From the NCBI RefSeq assembly GCF_003711515.1, contig NW_021167083.1, positions 1,004,481-1,068,480 on the forward strand: a stretch of 64,000 nt of DNA, read 5' to 3'. The number at the start of each line of letters is the position of its first letter. The stretch's first letter is position 1. The position numbers and the translations under genes are program-made. The notes beneath the pieces were generated by a model that saw nothing but the letters and a program-made list of their open reading frames with translations, ran no database searches and was not told the DNA's origin. This stretch comes from Sodiomyces alkalinus F11. Taxonomy: Eukaryota; Ascomycota; Sordariomycetes; Glomerellales; Plectosphaerellaceae. This document shows, piece by piece, positions 11,900 to 23,498 of the stretch.

Positions 11900-14700
11900 A
11901 TACCTCGTTTAAAAGACTCGTTTAAGGGCAGACCTATTTTTCCTCCTATTATTATTCGCGAAGCTTTAGCCTAATAGCAGATTCTATTATCGATTCTTAA
12001 TAAGCGAGACTTTCGGCTGCTACCTTCGTCTCCCCTAGTATAGCGTCCTCCCCTAGCTAGCCGTGGTAAACTATTCTTAAGGGCTTATAAGGCTAAGAAC
12101 TCCGATATCCTAGACTAGTTAAACTACTAAGACCTGGATAACGGCGATTTACTAGCTCCGGATAATCCTAATAATACTACTAATACCGGCGATATTAGTA
12201 GCGATAAGGAGAATAACGTTGATTATAACCTAATAGGCGTGGATACTCTTAAGACTATTAATAACGTTACTACTAATATCCTACTTATAGATAGGCCAGA
12301 TAAGAATACGGACGAGAATAAGAAAGACGATAAAGAACTCGGTTTACTATCTGACTAAGATAACTATAATATCCTAGCACCTATCTTTAACTAAGCAGAT
12401 AACGAAGATATCGAGTAAGATATCGAGTAGATATCGAAGAAGAAGAAAGAGAAGAAGAATTAGTTACTCTTGATACGCCGGATTCTGCTACTCTGACTTC
12501 TAATATCGATAAATGTGTGACTTTAGGAGCGATATCCACTAAGAGCTCGTCGATATTAGCCCACGTTTTACTAAAAGATACTATAGAAGAAGTTCGACAC
12601 ACGCCTTAAGTATTCACTATATCCCTTACCGCTCTAAAGCTTACTATATTCATTATAGAAGTAAATCTTAGTCGATCTATATAGCGCTTACTTTACGAAA
12701 TTCTTTAGACTTTACCACTAGACGAGATCCGAGCCTTACCTAAAGAAAAAGACACCTTACTAAATAAATTTAAGTCCTAGATACCACTCTGCACCTTAAG
12801 GAAGAAGACGGTGAATCTTAATATAACGAAACTTCTAAACCGCCCTAGCTATATCGAGGATATACTTTCCTTTAACCTCTAATATATACTTAAACTGATA
12901 GTAAGCTCTCCTTAGATTTATAAATATATATATACAGGAATAGCGAAATTTAATCCTTATAGCACTAAGATATAGGAGATAAGAATATAGGGTGAATCAC
13001 TCCGGATAACTTTAGGGTATTTTTACCGTTACCTAGATAAGTTACCTATATTCCCCTCGGACTTCGTTGAATATCCGTGCTATAATAGTCTCTACTACTA
13101 TCCTAACGCCCCTCCTAAGTATACTAGAAGAATCACTTAGTTAGGCATTAATGCCTTAGGATTAAATCGACTAGTATACGCCGAGGTAGATATTATAATA
13201 ATCGAATCTATTTACCCTACGGCAGATATTCTATCTTAGTATATTTACTAATTCTCTAAGTTACCTCGATTTATACCGAGGTATCCTAGTTAGTAAGAGA
13301 TAGTGCTCTGTGAAGGATTCGAGTTCAGAATACCTAGCCGATTTATCGTTAAACGTATCGAGCCGTACCTCTTTTACACTTTTAAGCCGTAGGAACTAGA
13401 TATATATACTCCCTTAATATTATCGCCTATTATTATCTGGTATATCCTTGATTATAAGTGTGCAGTATTCCGGCCTTTAATAATATTAAACCCGCACCGC
13501 GCCGAACTAGAACTTAAGATATACAGACGCTAGTGGTTTACGAAGAAGTTTACATTATAGCCTATCCTTTTACTACTATGAAAATACTTCTATAATGCTT
13601 TTAGAGTATACCGGAATATATACCGATCTATCCTAGGAGTTCATAGCCTTTCGGCTTTCCTGCTAGATAGTATAGGTTTATAACGCTCTAGTATCCTCCT
13701 AATTCTCCTCGCGCTATTCGGATCTAATTATTCGGAGGCGCTCGCGAGCTTAGTATATACTACCGAGCTTGATTAGGGTTATATTATTACTATCTAGGGG
13801 TAAAAAGGGTTTATTTACGTATTTCCTGTCTGCTTTATTAGTGATATAGTACAGTAATAAGAAATATCTAGGTGTCTCTTTTAAAGGGCTAAGCTGCTAT
13901 ATCGAGACTATCTTATTACGGATACCTAGAGGCTAGACTTAAGCTTTAATATCTCCCTTAACGGACGATACTATCCGTATATAGAGATAGAACGTAGGAG
14001 AGCTAGCGTGATTTCTGGCGTTACCGCTCGCGGTAAAGCCTTTAAGGCGCTAGGTCTTCGAGAAGATAATTCTATAATACAGGCTATATCGTTATAGTCA
14101 CCCGCTCTGGATCCCTTTAGGACACGAATATCTAATATAGTATATTCCGAATAGACTAGTTTAGTAAAACACGCGTACCGTATCCTTATTATATATATCA
14201 TTAAGTCTATATTATATAACGACTTCCTTAAGGTCTTTAAGTAATTCCCTCTCCTATTAGGCTTTAGTCGTATTTAGTCACTATTAACGTATCTCGATTC
14301 TTAGCGTATAACTGAATACGGTATAGTATTAATTATAACTCTAGTCGTCCTTCGCTATTAGTTAGGGTTATAGTATTTGAACCCACAATTTGCGTCTATT
14401 ATTAAATCCGAAATAAGAAACTACTTCGCCTTATATATCGAGGATTTAGTGAATCTTAGCTTAGAAGACCTGGTTATTATCGTATTTTAGGTAATCGCTA
14501 ACTTAAATCTATAAGTCTATAGGCGTCGACCGCCGCTATTTAGCCGCTCAGAATTTACTAAGGTTATCGTCTTTAGGCGAAAGGCCTTTTAGCTCCTACT
14601 ACACTATACTATAATCGATTCCTAGAAGGAGTTATCTAAGGGAAAAGGGCGTTAAGGTTAGTTAGTAAATTCTATACCTATCCTACGTATTATATATTAC
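11900..14700 (+). pseudogene. Eroded transposase, Plavaka/Tnp2-like
   Basis: Reading the plus strand through RIP-type stops (TAG/TAA where Gln or Trp is expected) gives a long protein-like track with frame changes. An acidic, Asn/Asp-rich part lies near 12.1-12.4 kb. Recognisable stretches include VYRNIYRSILGVHSLSAF near 13.6 kb, a P-rich Q-Q-to-H-R-A-K block near 13.85 kb, SLNGRYYPYIE near 13.96 kb, and FSRIQSLLTYLDS near 14.27 kb. In memory of the family these match the order of conserved blocks in Plavaka-type CACTA-like transposases (YRSLxGVY, HRAxxxCRxCLI, NGRYH, LSPALD, FPxPPGWSRxQSPLHHL). No frame is intact. The family assignment is by pattern memory and not by search; it agrees with the inverted repeats and the 3-bp duplication. 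Confidence 0.5.
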
Positions 14701-17700
14701 TAACACGGAGCGCCCTCGGGCGTTTTTCTTACCTAACGACTATAACTATTCCCGATAACAGGAGTTAAATTAGCTATTTTATAGCACTTACTAACTTTAC
14801 CGCCGGGTCGAATTTTACGGGATTTATCGATAACGGATAAGATATAGAGAAGTTATAAGAATCGAAGAAGGTTATTACTTACTATAGAATAAAGGGCCTC
14901 CTAAACGTACACGTCGGTATTTATTACTAGTAGACCGCCAGGACGTTTAGTATTTATCGTAATATTTTCATACTTCTTAGAGAGGATAAATATAAGTGGG
15001 TTTCTAGTAAGAATCGTTTACTTTTTTTTTACTAACTCGGATACCTTTTTTTCTTCTAATTAGATACCCTTTTTCACTAAGGTACTCGGATACTAACTTA
15101 ATTCATATTCTTTCTAAGGAATATAAAGCCGATATTATAAGAATAAACCACTAAAATATAGCTACCACGCTTACTCGTTAAGAGTAATTAAAGAAGGCAT
15201 TACTCTTTAGGGTACTAGGCTCTTACGCTGCTTCTAACCTATCATTATATACTGCCTTTCTTCGGTTCCGGCAGGACTACGCGATCCTTACTACTAAGAT
15301 CGAAAATAAGATATAGATCGGCTTAATAGATAATAGGGAAGAACTACTCCTTACCAGGGCGCTCCTATAAGAAGATAATAACTATCGCTAGCCTAGGTAA
15401 TAGGGATTATAGTAATAGAAGCAGGTGCTAAAGCGAGAGGATCTCTTAATAAGAGTTAATAGCCTCTAGGAAGAATCTACGGATAGTGAATTTAGCCTTT
15501 AGCTCTATAAAGCCTATACCGACTAGTATAGTATGTATTATCTTCTCTCTCTCGGTAATAAGCCGCTTTAATAGAGTATAAAGATTATATTTACCACGGC
15601 GTAAGTTACCCCTTCTACTTTACCCTTCTTAACTTTCTTCTAATATACTTAGTATCTTAGGACTAGACTCGACGTTTACTTCTCCGTTAGTTAATTTATC
15701 TAAGCTAAAGAACCTCGCGATATCGCCTATATTAATAGTATATTCGCGTACCGTATATTAATAATATACTGAGTATTCCTTATTATCACGTTTATCGATA
15801 CCTATATTACCTAGTCGCCTCCCGATCCTATTCTAGGCTATCTAATCTATAAGTTAACGCCTACGAGGGTTATCGTGGGGCTCCCGGCTATATATCCCGA
15901 GAAGGAATAGATTATTTAGCGGGAAGATAGTATATTACTCCACGTACTATTTAATATCTATATTATATAAGCTAGGGGTACGTAGGGGTAGGATTTACCG
16001 GGCAGATTACCTTAAGGAATATTATCTATTAGTAGAGGTAACCTAGCGTCTATAATTTACATATTAAACGCTAACTACACGAATATATAGTAGGATTTTC
16101 TATACTTAACACACCTTGTATAATAAGCTAGTATATTCGATAGGTTATCGTTAACCTAAACCTATATTACCTAAGGTATCTTATTCACTGCCTAGTAGTC
16201 TGCTAAGCTAAGTAATAATATTTAGGTAAGTCTGGCTTAGAAAGTTCTTATCGCTAAGCTAGTGAATTACCCCGCCCGGATAATAACGTCTTTTATTTCT
16301 GGAATAAGAGGACGGGTAATAGAATATCTCTCCCCTAACCGCCGTTAAGCAGAATCCCCTCCCTATCTATATCTACGTCTAACGGCCTAATACCTTTATA
16401 CTATAAATAGTAAAGCTTTAATACTATTATTATAAACCGCCACGGGCTATTAGATATTCTATTTACTATCTAGACTCTTTCACGTTTTATTTTCACCGTT
16501 ATTCTTCCTAGTCGGGCCTAGAGTCCTATCTTAACTGCTGCATTCTAGCCGGTCTATTCTAGCGGAGTTTTTAGCTAACGTTTACTTATCTTAGTATCCT
16601 TTTTAGATCTTATTTTACAGCTAATATTCTCGTTTAGTATACTATTATCTTTTTAGTATATATTCTACTCTTAGTTCGATATTCGCGCCGCTTAGTATAA
16701 AGGCCTATCCCTCCTTAATAAGTTTCCTAGTAATTAAGTTTCCTAGTGATTAAGTTTCCTAGTGCCGTATATCCGTATCGTCCCTTCGTTTTACTAACTA
16801 ATAGACGTTTCACCGCATATAAACTAACTCTAGGTAAGTATATAGATAGGATAAAGGCGTTATAGATAACACGATAGGTACGTAAGTCGGATAGAGCTTC
16901 GAGGAGTAGTGTATTAACTATAATTCGTGTGGTAAATACGTAATAGGTCGCCGGAGACGCTTTTTTCGCCTGCTTAAAGGTTTACTACACCCGGACTATA
17001 TAGGTATTAAGCTAAGGAGATATTCTGATAACGATACAGATAAACTTTTCTCGCCAGATTCACCAAAAGGCGTCTTAAACGATTAAATAACTAAGGTATT
17101 TAAGTCCCTTCTACCCTGTATCTCTGAATTTAGTACTAATAGTTAATATAGCCTGTATTATAGGGTCTTCCGTATTTATAACGACGATTGAAACCTTATC
17201 GGACGCTATTCCTATACCGTCGCTCCTAAGGTATACTATACTATCGCTATATATCTCCACGCTAAACAGACTTTACCTAACTCGATAGTGCGTATACTAA
17301 TAGCTTATATAGTATAGTAGACCTAGGATCGGTGAATTCTCTATCGACTACGCCTTTTCTATATAAAATAAGGTAACTAGAGTAGAGGTTAAGGTGGATA
17401 TAGGTATACTATCGGTAACGGACTTCGGTAATAGGCTTCGGTAAACTATAAGCTTAACTAGTAAGTATAATAAGACTTATAACAGGTATGATAGTATATA
17501 CCTCATACTAGTTAGTAAATTTATCGTCATAGACGTATCGTGAAATTAAGATATATCGTGAAATTAAGATATATCCTAAGCCGTACTATCTTTCATACTA
17601 GACAGCTAGTAAATACACGATATACGTCCCCTATAACACACGGTACGCAGAACACCTTATATATCCTAGACTTTTATCACGTCTAGTATATCTTATTCAC

Positions 17701-18083
17701 CTAAGGCACGTCTTTTCCTGATATACGTTAGTATATAGAAATACTGCTTACTAAATAGCTGTTAAGAGCCCAGGACTTAGTAAACTATAGAGATATATCT
17801 AACTTAGACGTGAGGACTGCTTCCGATATAGTATAAGCTCTAACACTATGAATAAAGACGACGTAGCCTCCCTATTAATATATCTTCGGCCTAATATCCG
17901 TCTTCGTTTAATATATATCTCTATATAAAATAGATATATACGAGGACAGATACTGGGTACATATATGCTTCGAACGGTGAAGTAATACGGCTCTAATATA
18001 TTTTGAGCTCGATTCTGAGGTTTAAGAATTATATCCCGGAATATATATCCACCTAAAACAGGCTTACGTAATACTGCTGACAT

Positions 18084-18116
18084 AATGTCCAAACCACCCC
18101 CAAGCACGGATAGGTA
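18084..18116 (-). repeat. Right terminal inverted repeat
   Basis: Inverted partner of 7408-7440. It retains CpA dinucleotides, so it escaped most RIP. It is followed by TCC (18117-18119). Confidence 0.75.
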
Positions 18117-18283
18117 TCCGAGATCCTAGATCCACTCACTACCTATGCCAAGTCCTAATTACCTCTCTCCCCGGCACAACAATATTTTATCACAGAGGAG
18201 ATCCTATTTCCGGGCATATATACAGGTGTGTGTTTGTGTGTATGTGTGTGGCTGGGTGCGTACACGCGTGGAAAGCCACGAGC
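18117..18283. other. Island without RIP mutation between two transposons
   Basis: These 167 bp contain ordinary CpA and TpG (for example CCACTCACTACC and CACAACAATA) and a GT-rich run at 18225-18255 (TGTGTGTTTGTGTGTATG). They are flanked on both sides by RIP-saturated DNA. I read this as unique host sequence left between two separate insertions. Confidence 0.65.
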
Positions 18284-18619
18284 TTAGTTGCTTGCCTACG
18301 GCAAGCCCCTAATACTCGCCCCTGCGGGGGGGGGGGCTTATTACATAACCTGCCTCTCCACTACTAAATAACCGTAAATAACCGTAAAACGCGTGCCTTA
18401 TTTTATTTTACTGCTATTTATTATTTTCCACGCTATAATAACCTTTTTTATTTAGTTTTTTTATTACCGCGATAAAGCCATTTTCTATTTTTAACACTAA
18501 AACAGCTCTATTTACGGAATAAAGCTCGTAATTAATTAACCGTTATTATCTCCTAGCGCCGCTAAGTAATAGTTTTGTTTTTCTATCTATTTAAATATCC
18601 CTCCCTACCTTCCGTTTTA

Positions 18620-19880
18620 AGCTATTAGGAGACTCGCCGTCACGTAAGTTACGGGTATAAATACACGCCTTAACCCACTAAACGCGACGATACTAACCGT
18701 AATTCGTAGTATACCGCCCGCTCTCTCCGACTCCCTTATAGATTCGCAGGAATCCCGGTCCCCCTCCCGCGCTACCTCGCCCGCCACCTCCACCGCCTCC
18801 CGCCCTACCTCGCCCGCCGCTTCCGCCGCTACCTTTATCGCTATATCTATTATAGATTCTTTTATTATAGACTAGGTCGTAGACTCCATTATAGTCTTAA
18901 CCTCGCCTACCCGCCCGCCCGTATATAATACGCCGGCCTCCTCCTCTTATACGCGCGTCTAGAAAATAATACCTATAAAGGATAGCCCCACGGTTAACCG
19001 TAGTAAGGTTCTAGACCTTATATATAATAGCGGCTATAAAGCTACCGGTGCCCTTAATACTATACGCGTTATTCGGGTAGGTTACTAACTTCTATACTAT
19101 TATACACGTTATATACTAACCGATATTATTAATACAGGTTAAACGGGACCTCCTATTACAGGAGGATAAAAACCTTAACCTAACTTACCCGGCTAATCGC
19201 GAGGTAATTATAATAACGCTTATCGGTGACCTCTAGATAGACTATAAGTATTATAGTAAGATGACGGTCCCTTCGCCCGTTACTATATATTCTTAGGTAT
19301 CGCTAGCGGTAGCTATCATAACTACTACTTTAATTTGGAAAGCCGTAAATATTTGCACCGCCCGCCCCCCCCCCGCCGATAATAATACTACTACTACTAC
19401 TATTACCGCTACCGCCACCGCTATTCCCGCTTCCTTTAAGGGGAAGAAGCGTGTAAATAAGACTACAGGTAAGCTAATAATAGCCGTAACGATTACCAAT
19501 ATATACTAATCGATTAATCTACGATACTATAAGAACCCTAACGCCTTCTAAGAAGGTAAAGACTACTCCCGCGCCCGTGACCGGCCCCCCCCCTCCCCCC
19601 CCGACTATTATAACCACTATCGGCTCTTCGGGAATAAATACAGCCACCGCCACGCCTACCACGCCCGCCTAGCCCGCCCCCGTCGCCCCTATTACCCCCG
19701 TTACCCCTATCGCCCCCGTCGCCCCTCCCGTAATAACCTTCGATAACGTGGAAATACTAGCCGTAATACTCCTTACCGGTATAACGACGGCGCAGAAAAA
19801 GCAGTTAATTTAGTACTATAAGAATATAATCGCTATATTAGAGAATAGCCTCCCGGCGGAGGATTAAAACGGCTTTTTTT
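18620..19880 (+). pseudogene. Eroded plus-strand coding stretch in the Helitron, Pro-rich
   Basis: The plus strand shows protein-like composition opposite to RepHel: a Pro/Arg/Ser-rich start (PPPALPRPPP-like, 18.74-18.84 kb), then an uncharged-to-basic middle (VNRSKVLDLIYNSGYKATGA at 18.98-19.05 kb), and an end reading AQKKQLI*YYKNIIAILE (19.79-19.85 kb) with a RIP-type stop. The GC-rich, C-rich runs are unusual for this block. I do not recognise a family. It could be a Helitron accessory or captured gene, or a gag-like protein of another element. Confidence 0.35.
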
Positions 19881-19882
19881 TT

Positions 19883-20030
19883 TTACTTTGTTATTTTATA
19901 AAGGGTTTATAATTATTTTGTTTTTATATTTATAGTGCGGCGGGATTACGTTATTTACTTCGTTACTTTGTTAATTTATAAAGGGTTTACGGTTATTTTG
20001 GTTTTATACTTATAGTGCAGCGGGATTAGT
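19883..20030 (+). repeat. Two tandem 80-bp units
   Basis: TTACTTTGTTA-TTTATAAAGGGTTTA recurs at 19883 and 19963 with an 80-bp period, and both copies end in TATAGTGCRGCGGGATTA. Differences are mainly A/G and C/T. The pair lies just left of the gypsy insertion. Confidence 0.75.
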
Positions 20031-20169
20031 TTTTTTTACTTCGCTGCTTTATCTGCCCTTAGTATAGGCTATATAATAAAGAATCCTGACCGCGTTCTTA
20101 ATCCGTTAGTTAATATAATAGACTACTACGCCCGTAGAAATAACCGTTAAAAATCTATTAAGACCTTTA

Positions 20170-20174
20170 GGTAT
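20170..20174 (+). other. Target-site duplication GGTAT, left copy
   Basis: GGTAT directly precedes the TGTCA end of the left LTR and is repeated at 29196-29200 directly after the right LTR. This proves insertion of the LTR element at this site. Confidence 0.9.
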
Positions 20175-20526
20175 TGTCAAATAGGTAGTCGCAAAGAGTG
20201 AAAAGGTAGGGTCAAATAAGGAACCAGGTATAATCACGATAGGATCATAATAGAGTTAGAACGTGGGTATAGCCAAAGAACCAGATTAATCGCTGGCCTC
20301 CCTCTTTACAGGGGAGACTCCCTCGCTCCTTAAGACTACGCTCTACTCCTCGAGGACTATTTATTTGCTTCCTCGAGGGCTGCCTTATTTACTTCGAGGG
20401 ATTATTCTATTTACTATATAATAACTTACTTTGTTTATGCCTGGAGGGGTCTTAGACTAGACACACCTAGACCCCTATAGGTTCACATTAAGGACCTATT
20501 ATAACCACTATTATAGGTACCTAACA
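20175..20526 (-). repeat. 3' LTR of the chromovirus
   Basis: It is 352 bp and aligns without gaps to 28844-29195. By eye there are about 31 transitions and one transversion. It begins TGTCAAAT and ends CCTAACA, which is TGACA changed by one G-to-A. Confidence 0.92.
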
Positions 20527-21299
20527 TAGCGACCTTCTCCGGATACTTCTATCCTCAGGAGCGCCTAATCCGTGCCGGCCCCTCGGCTCCCCCGAGACCT
20601 AGCCTCCGAGTCCGTTCCTAAATCCCGAGTCCCTTAATACCCCGAACCAGAGCCCTCCACGATAGGACCCTAATAGGTTCCCGCCTAATATCTACACGGA
20701 GCCCCGTTAGCCGTGGCTCTAATCTAAGTATACCCTCTCTCCCTTCACCTATCGACCAAGGCCACTAATAAGGGCCACTTCCTTTTATACTTTCGAATCC
20801 GGCGCCGCGTACGGCCGAGTCCTATTAATTCACCTATAGCCGTGCCCCTACCAGGAACCTAAGGGATTCTAGGGAGGTTCCTTTCCGGGCTATCGAATCT
20901 GCCCCTTTATCCTCTTAGGTTATCCCTTTAATCTATCCATAAAGACTCCCGAAGCTAGTATTATATAGGGCCCGTTATTACTCCTTCCGTGAGTTTCGTA
21001 GCTTCCTTCTTTATATTAAAAATAGGTGCCTATATAACTACTTTAGGGATATCTCGTAACCTACCGTTATTCCCTCTTCCTATTCTTTTCTTCCTCCTTT
21101 ATACTTAATCAATCGATCGTGCTACCTCTCTCGGTGAGTTCTGCCTAATCCAGGATACCGCGTGCTAACGATTTACAGTCTTAATTATTTAATTAATTAA
21201 CTAACTACTATCTTATAAGTGCTTCCCAGCTATCTTAGGTCTATAATACTAGCTAACCACGCGATATAGTATAGTCACTATACCTTCCTAGAAAGATAA

Positions 21300-22800
21300 T
21301 AATAATAATAAGCGCGTCGCCACTCCCGCGAGTATAACGCGGTCCTCTAAAAGGATTAAGATCGTGGTTACGGCGTTAACCTCGTAGTCCGCTAGGCCGT
21401 CTACCACGTAGTCGGCTATATAGCCTACCTCGTTATAGGTTATCGCTCCGGCTACGCTAAAGCCTCCTACTCCTACTACGGCTACGTCGTTATCGATTAC
21501 TACGTTATCGGTTACTCCATGCTAAAGGGTCGTGGATATCGGTATAAGCGGGGATCTAAGGGCCCCCTATATACGTTACGCGGGCTAGTTAATAGCGCTT
21601 AATTTCAAAGAGAAGACGCACACTATTAAGGCCAAGACGTGCCGTTACGCTGATAACGGCCGGCGTATAAATAAGTGCCACTACTACTCTAAGCATAATA
21701 GCCTTAAATACTACGTAGTAAGTCATACATCCCTATAGCCATACCCTCTTCCTTTACAGACCACTCCGTAGGCCTATTCTTCTAACGTCTACGATAGCTC
21801 CCTATTACCGGTAAGAACGCTACCGAGCAGCTATAGAAGGTTTTAGTTATCGCTATCGAGAAAGGTAGCCTAAATAAGAGTCGTTGTGTAAGTATTATAA
21901 TCCTTCCTATCGACTATATTCCTCTACTAGTCCTGTATAGTCCCTTCACTAATCCTATATAGTACTAGACTATAGCAGTTCGATACTAGGTTATTCTTAG
22001 AGAGGCTCTAGGTTAATCGATATAGGAGAGTAACCGGTCGGCTACCGAGGAAGCTATTATTACTCGGCGTTAAGCTAAAGAAGTTACCGACGCCCGCTAA
22101 AAAACGGCGGAAGATATCTATAAAAGGCTCGATAGTATAGAGTCGCTCCTTAAGTAATTTATCGGGCTATAGTAGCAGCGTCTTACCGTTAAGCAGAAAC
22201 GCCTCGATATTAAATAATAACGCCTTATATTACACGGGCGCGATCTCGCGGCCTAGGAGCGGACGGCTACTACTTTCGAGTAGATAGATACTCTTAACCT
22301 AGCCCAGGCTTAGGCCTAGGAAGACTTACCTATGCCCTTAGGGTCTGTCTTAGCCCCCGCGGGGGTTAGCTTTACAGGTAACGATATATTTAGCGATAGT
22401 AATGGCTCTGCGTAACCTTAAGGCTCGCTATCGGGGGTTATAATACCGTAAGGTCCGTAGAGTCCGCCGGACCCTTACGAAGTGCCCGATAATAACGATA
22501 TAGTACCGGCCTTATTAGTAAAGAAGGGGAAAAAGGCTCTAACGCCCTCGACTTCTTTATCAGGGAAGAAGAAGAAGAAGCAGAAGGCGAAAACGCCTCT
22601 ATCTCTTCGGCCTTCGATACTATCCGCGGGTGGTAGGTAAAAGGGAGGAATAGCGGCTACTACCATGGGGCAGAGCCAGGTATATATAGAAGATAATAGT
22701 AATAAGGTGGCTAGGCGGGAGCCTACCCCTCTAGACGATAAGTTAGTAGGGTTTAAGGACGCCCTAAAGGGGCCGTGATAGTATAGGTAGAGGAACGGTT
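21300..22800 (+). pseudogene. Antisense accessory coding stretch in the chromovirus
   Basis: Opposite to gag-pol, the plus strand between the chromodomain and the 3' LTR reads like protein through RIP-type stops. At 21.54-21.72 kb the track gives DLRAPYIRYAG, then ALNFKEKTHTIKAKTC, then INKCHYYSKHN. The last piece suggests paired cysteines (CHYC before TGC-to-TAC change) as in a small zinc-binding module. At 21.99-22.3 kb a charged, possibly helical part follows. I do not recognise the family. Extra ORFs after integrase, sometimes antisense, are known in gypsy elements generally; a nested second element is the alternative. Confidence 0.35.
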
Positions 22801-23365
22801 ATTTTTGTTTTCAGGTTTTTTACTAGCCTTCGGGTTGGGTTTTTCCTTTTTTTTTTTTAAACCAGCTTTAGGGTATTCCTATCGCAACCCTAACAGTCCC
22901 TAACTATACTTCTATTATAATATAATCGCGTCTCTATTACAACGGTTAATTAAGGGAATAGTAGAAGGAAATAGACTTTAAGGGCGATAAGCCGTTATAC
23001 CGAAGGAAGAGGAACAGGGATTAGGGCGTTATGCCCGAAAAGGGATAAAGGTCGGGAGCAAAACGCTTAAAAGGAAGAATAGAGATTAAGAGCAAAAGCT
23101 TAAAAGGAAGAAAACAGTAACCAAGGCGATAATACCTATATAGTCCCCGTCTAGGTTAAGGGGGGGTCCTTTTATAAGAATTTATCTCCACGACCCACTA
23201 AAGGGTTTTAGTTAATATAGCCGATACATGGACCCTTATCTATATTAGGTTCCCTACGGGGACAGTATATAAACCCTTACGTTATCTCTATAGGGTTCCT
23301 ATTAGGGATAATATATAACTCTATATAGTTCCCCGAGACGGAGAGCCTTATCCTAAAATAATTAT

Positions 23366-23498
23366 TAACGAGTTCGTCGGGTACGTTCCACTTCGGCTCC
23401 TAGGTATTCTCCTTATCGCTATAGCCGGCCTATTTAATCAGGTACTAGCGCCGTTAGCCCTGATATCGATAGTCTAGGATAGCCTCGACCTCGTATTC
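23366..23498 (-). other. Chromodomain relic
   Basis: The minus strand reads EYEVEAILDYRYQG, then YLIK*AGY, then ENT*EPKWNVPDEL. The two stops stand where chromodomains have Trp (YLVKWKGY and TWEP), as TGG-to-TAG changes. This places the element in the chromoviruses, whose integrase ends in a chromodomain that targets heterochromatin. Confidence 0.8.

Larger units (their letters stand above)
7408..18116. mobile_element. RIP-degraded TIR DNA transposon, Plavaka/CACTA-like
   Basis: A 10.7 kb element is bounded by inverted repeats at 7408-7440 and 18084-18116 that match at 28 of 33 positions by eye, both starting TACCTA and ending TTGGACATT. The flanks carry the same TCC. From about 7540 to 18070 the DNA has almost no CpA/TpG, plenty of TpA and stops in every frame, which is the RIP signature. 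The terminal ~100 bp at the left and ~40 bp at the right still hold CpA. Inside, a plus-strand transposase relic (11.9-14.7 kb) resembles the Plavaka branch of CACTA-like transposases. The rest (7.5-11.8 and 14.7-18.0 kb) is eroded beyond recognition, apart from a minisatellite near 9.8 kb. The element is certainly dead. Element boundaries are well supported; the superfamily is inferred. Confidence 0.75.
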
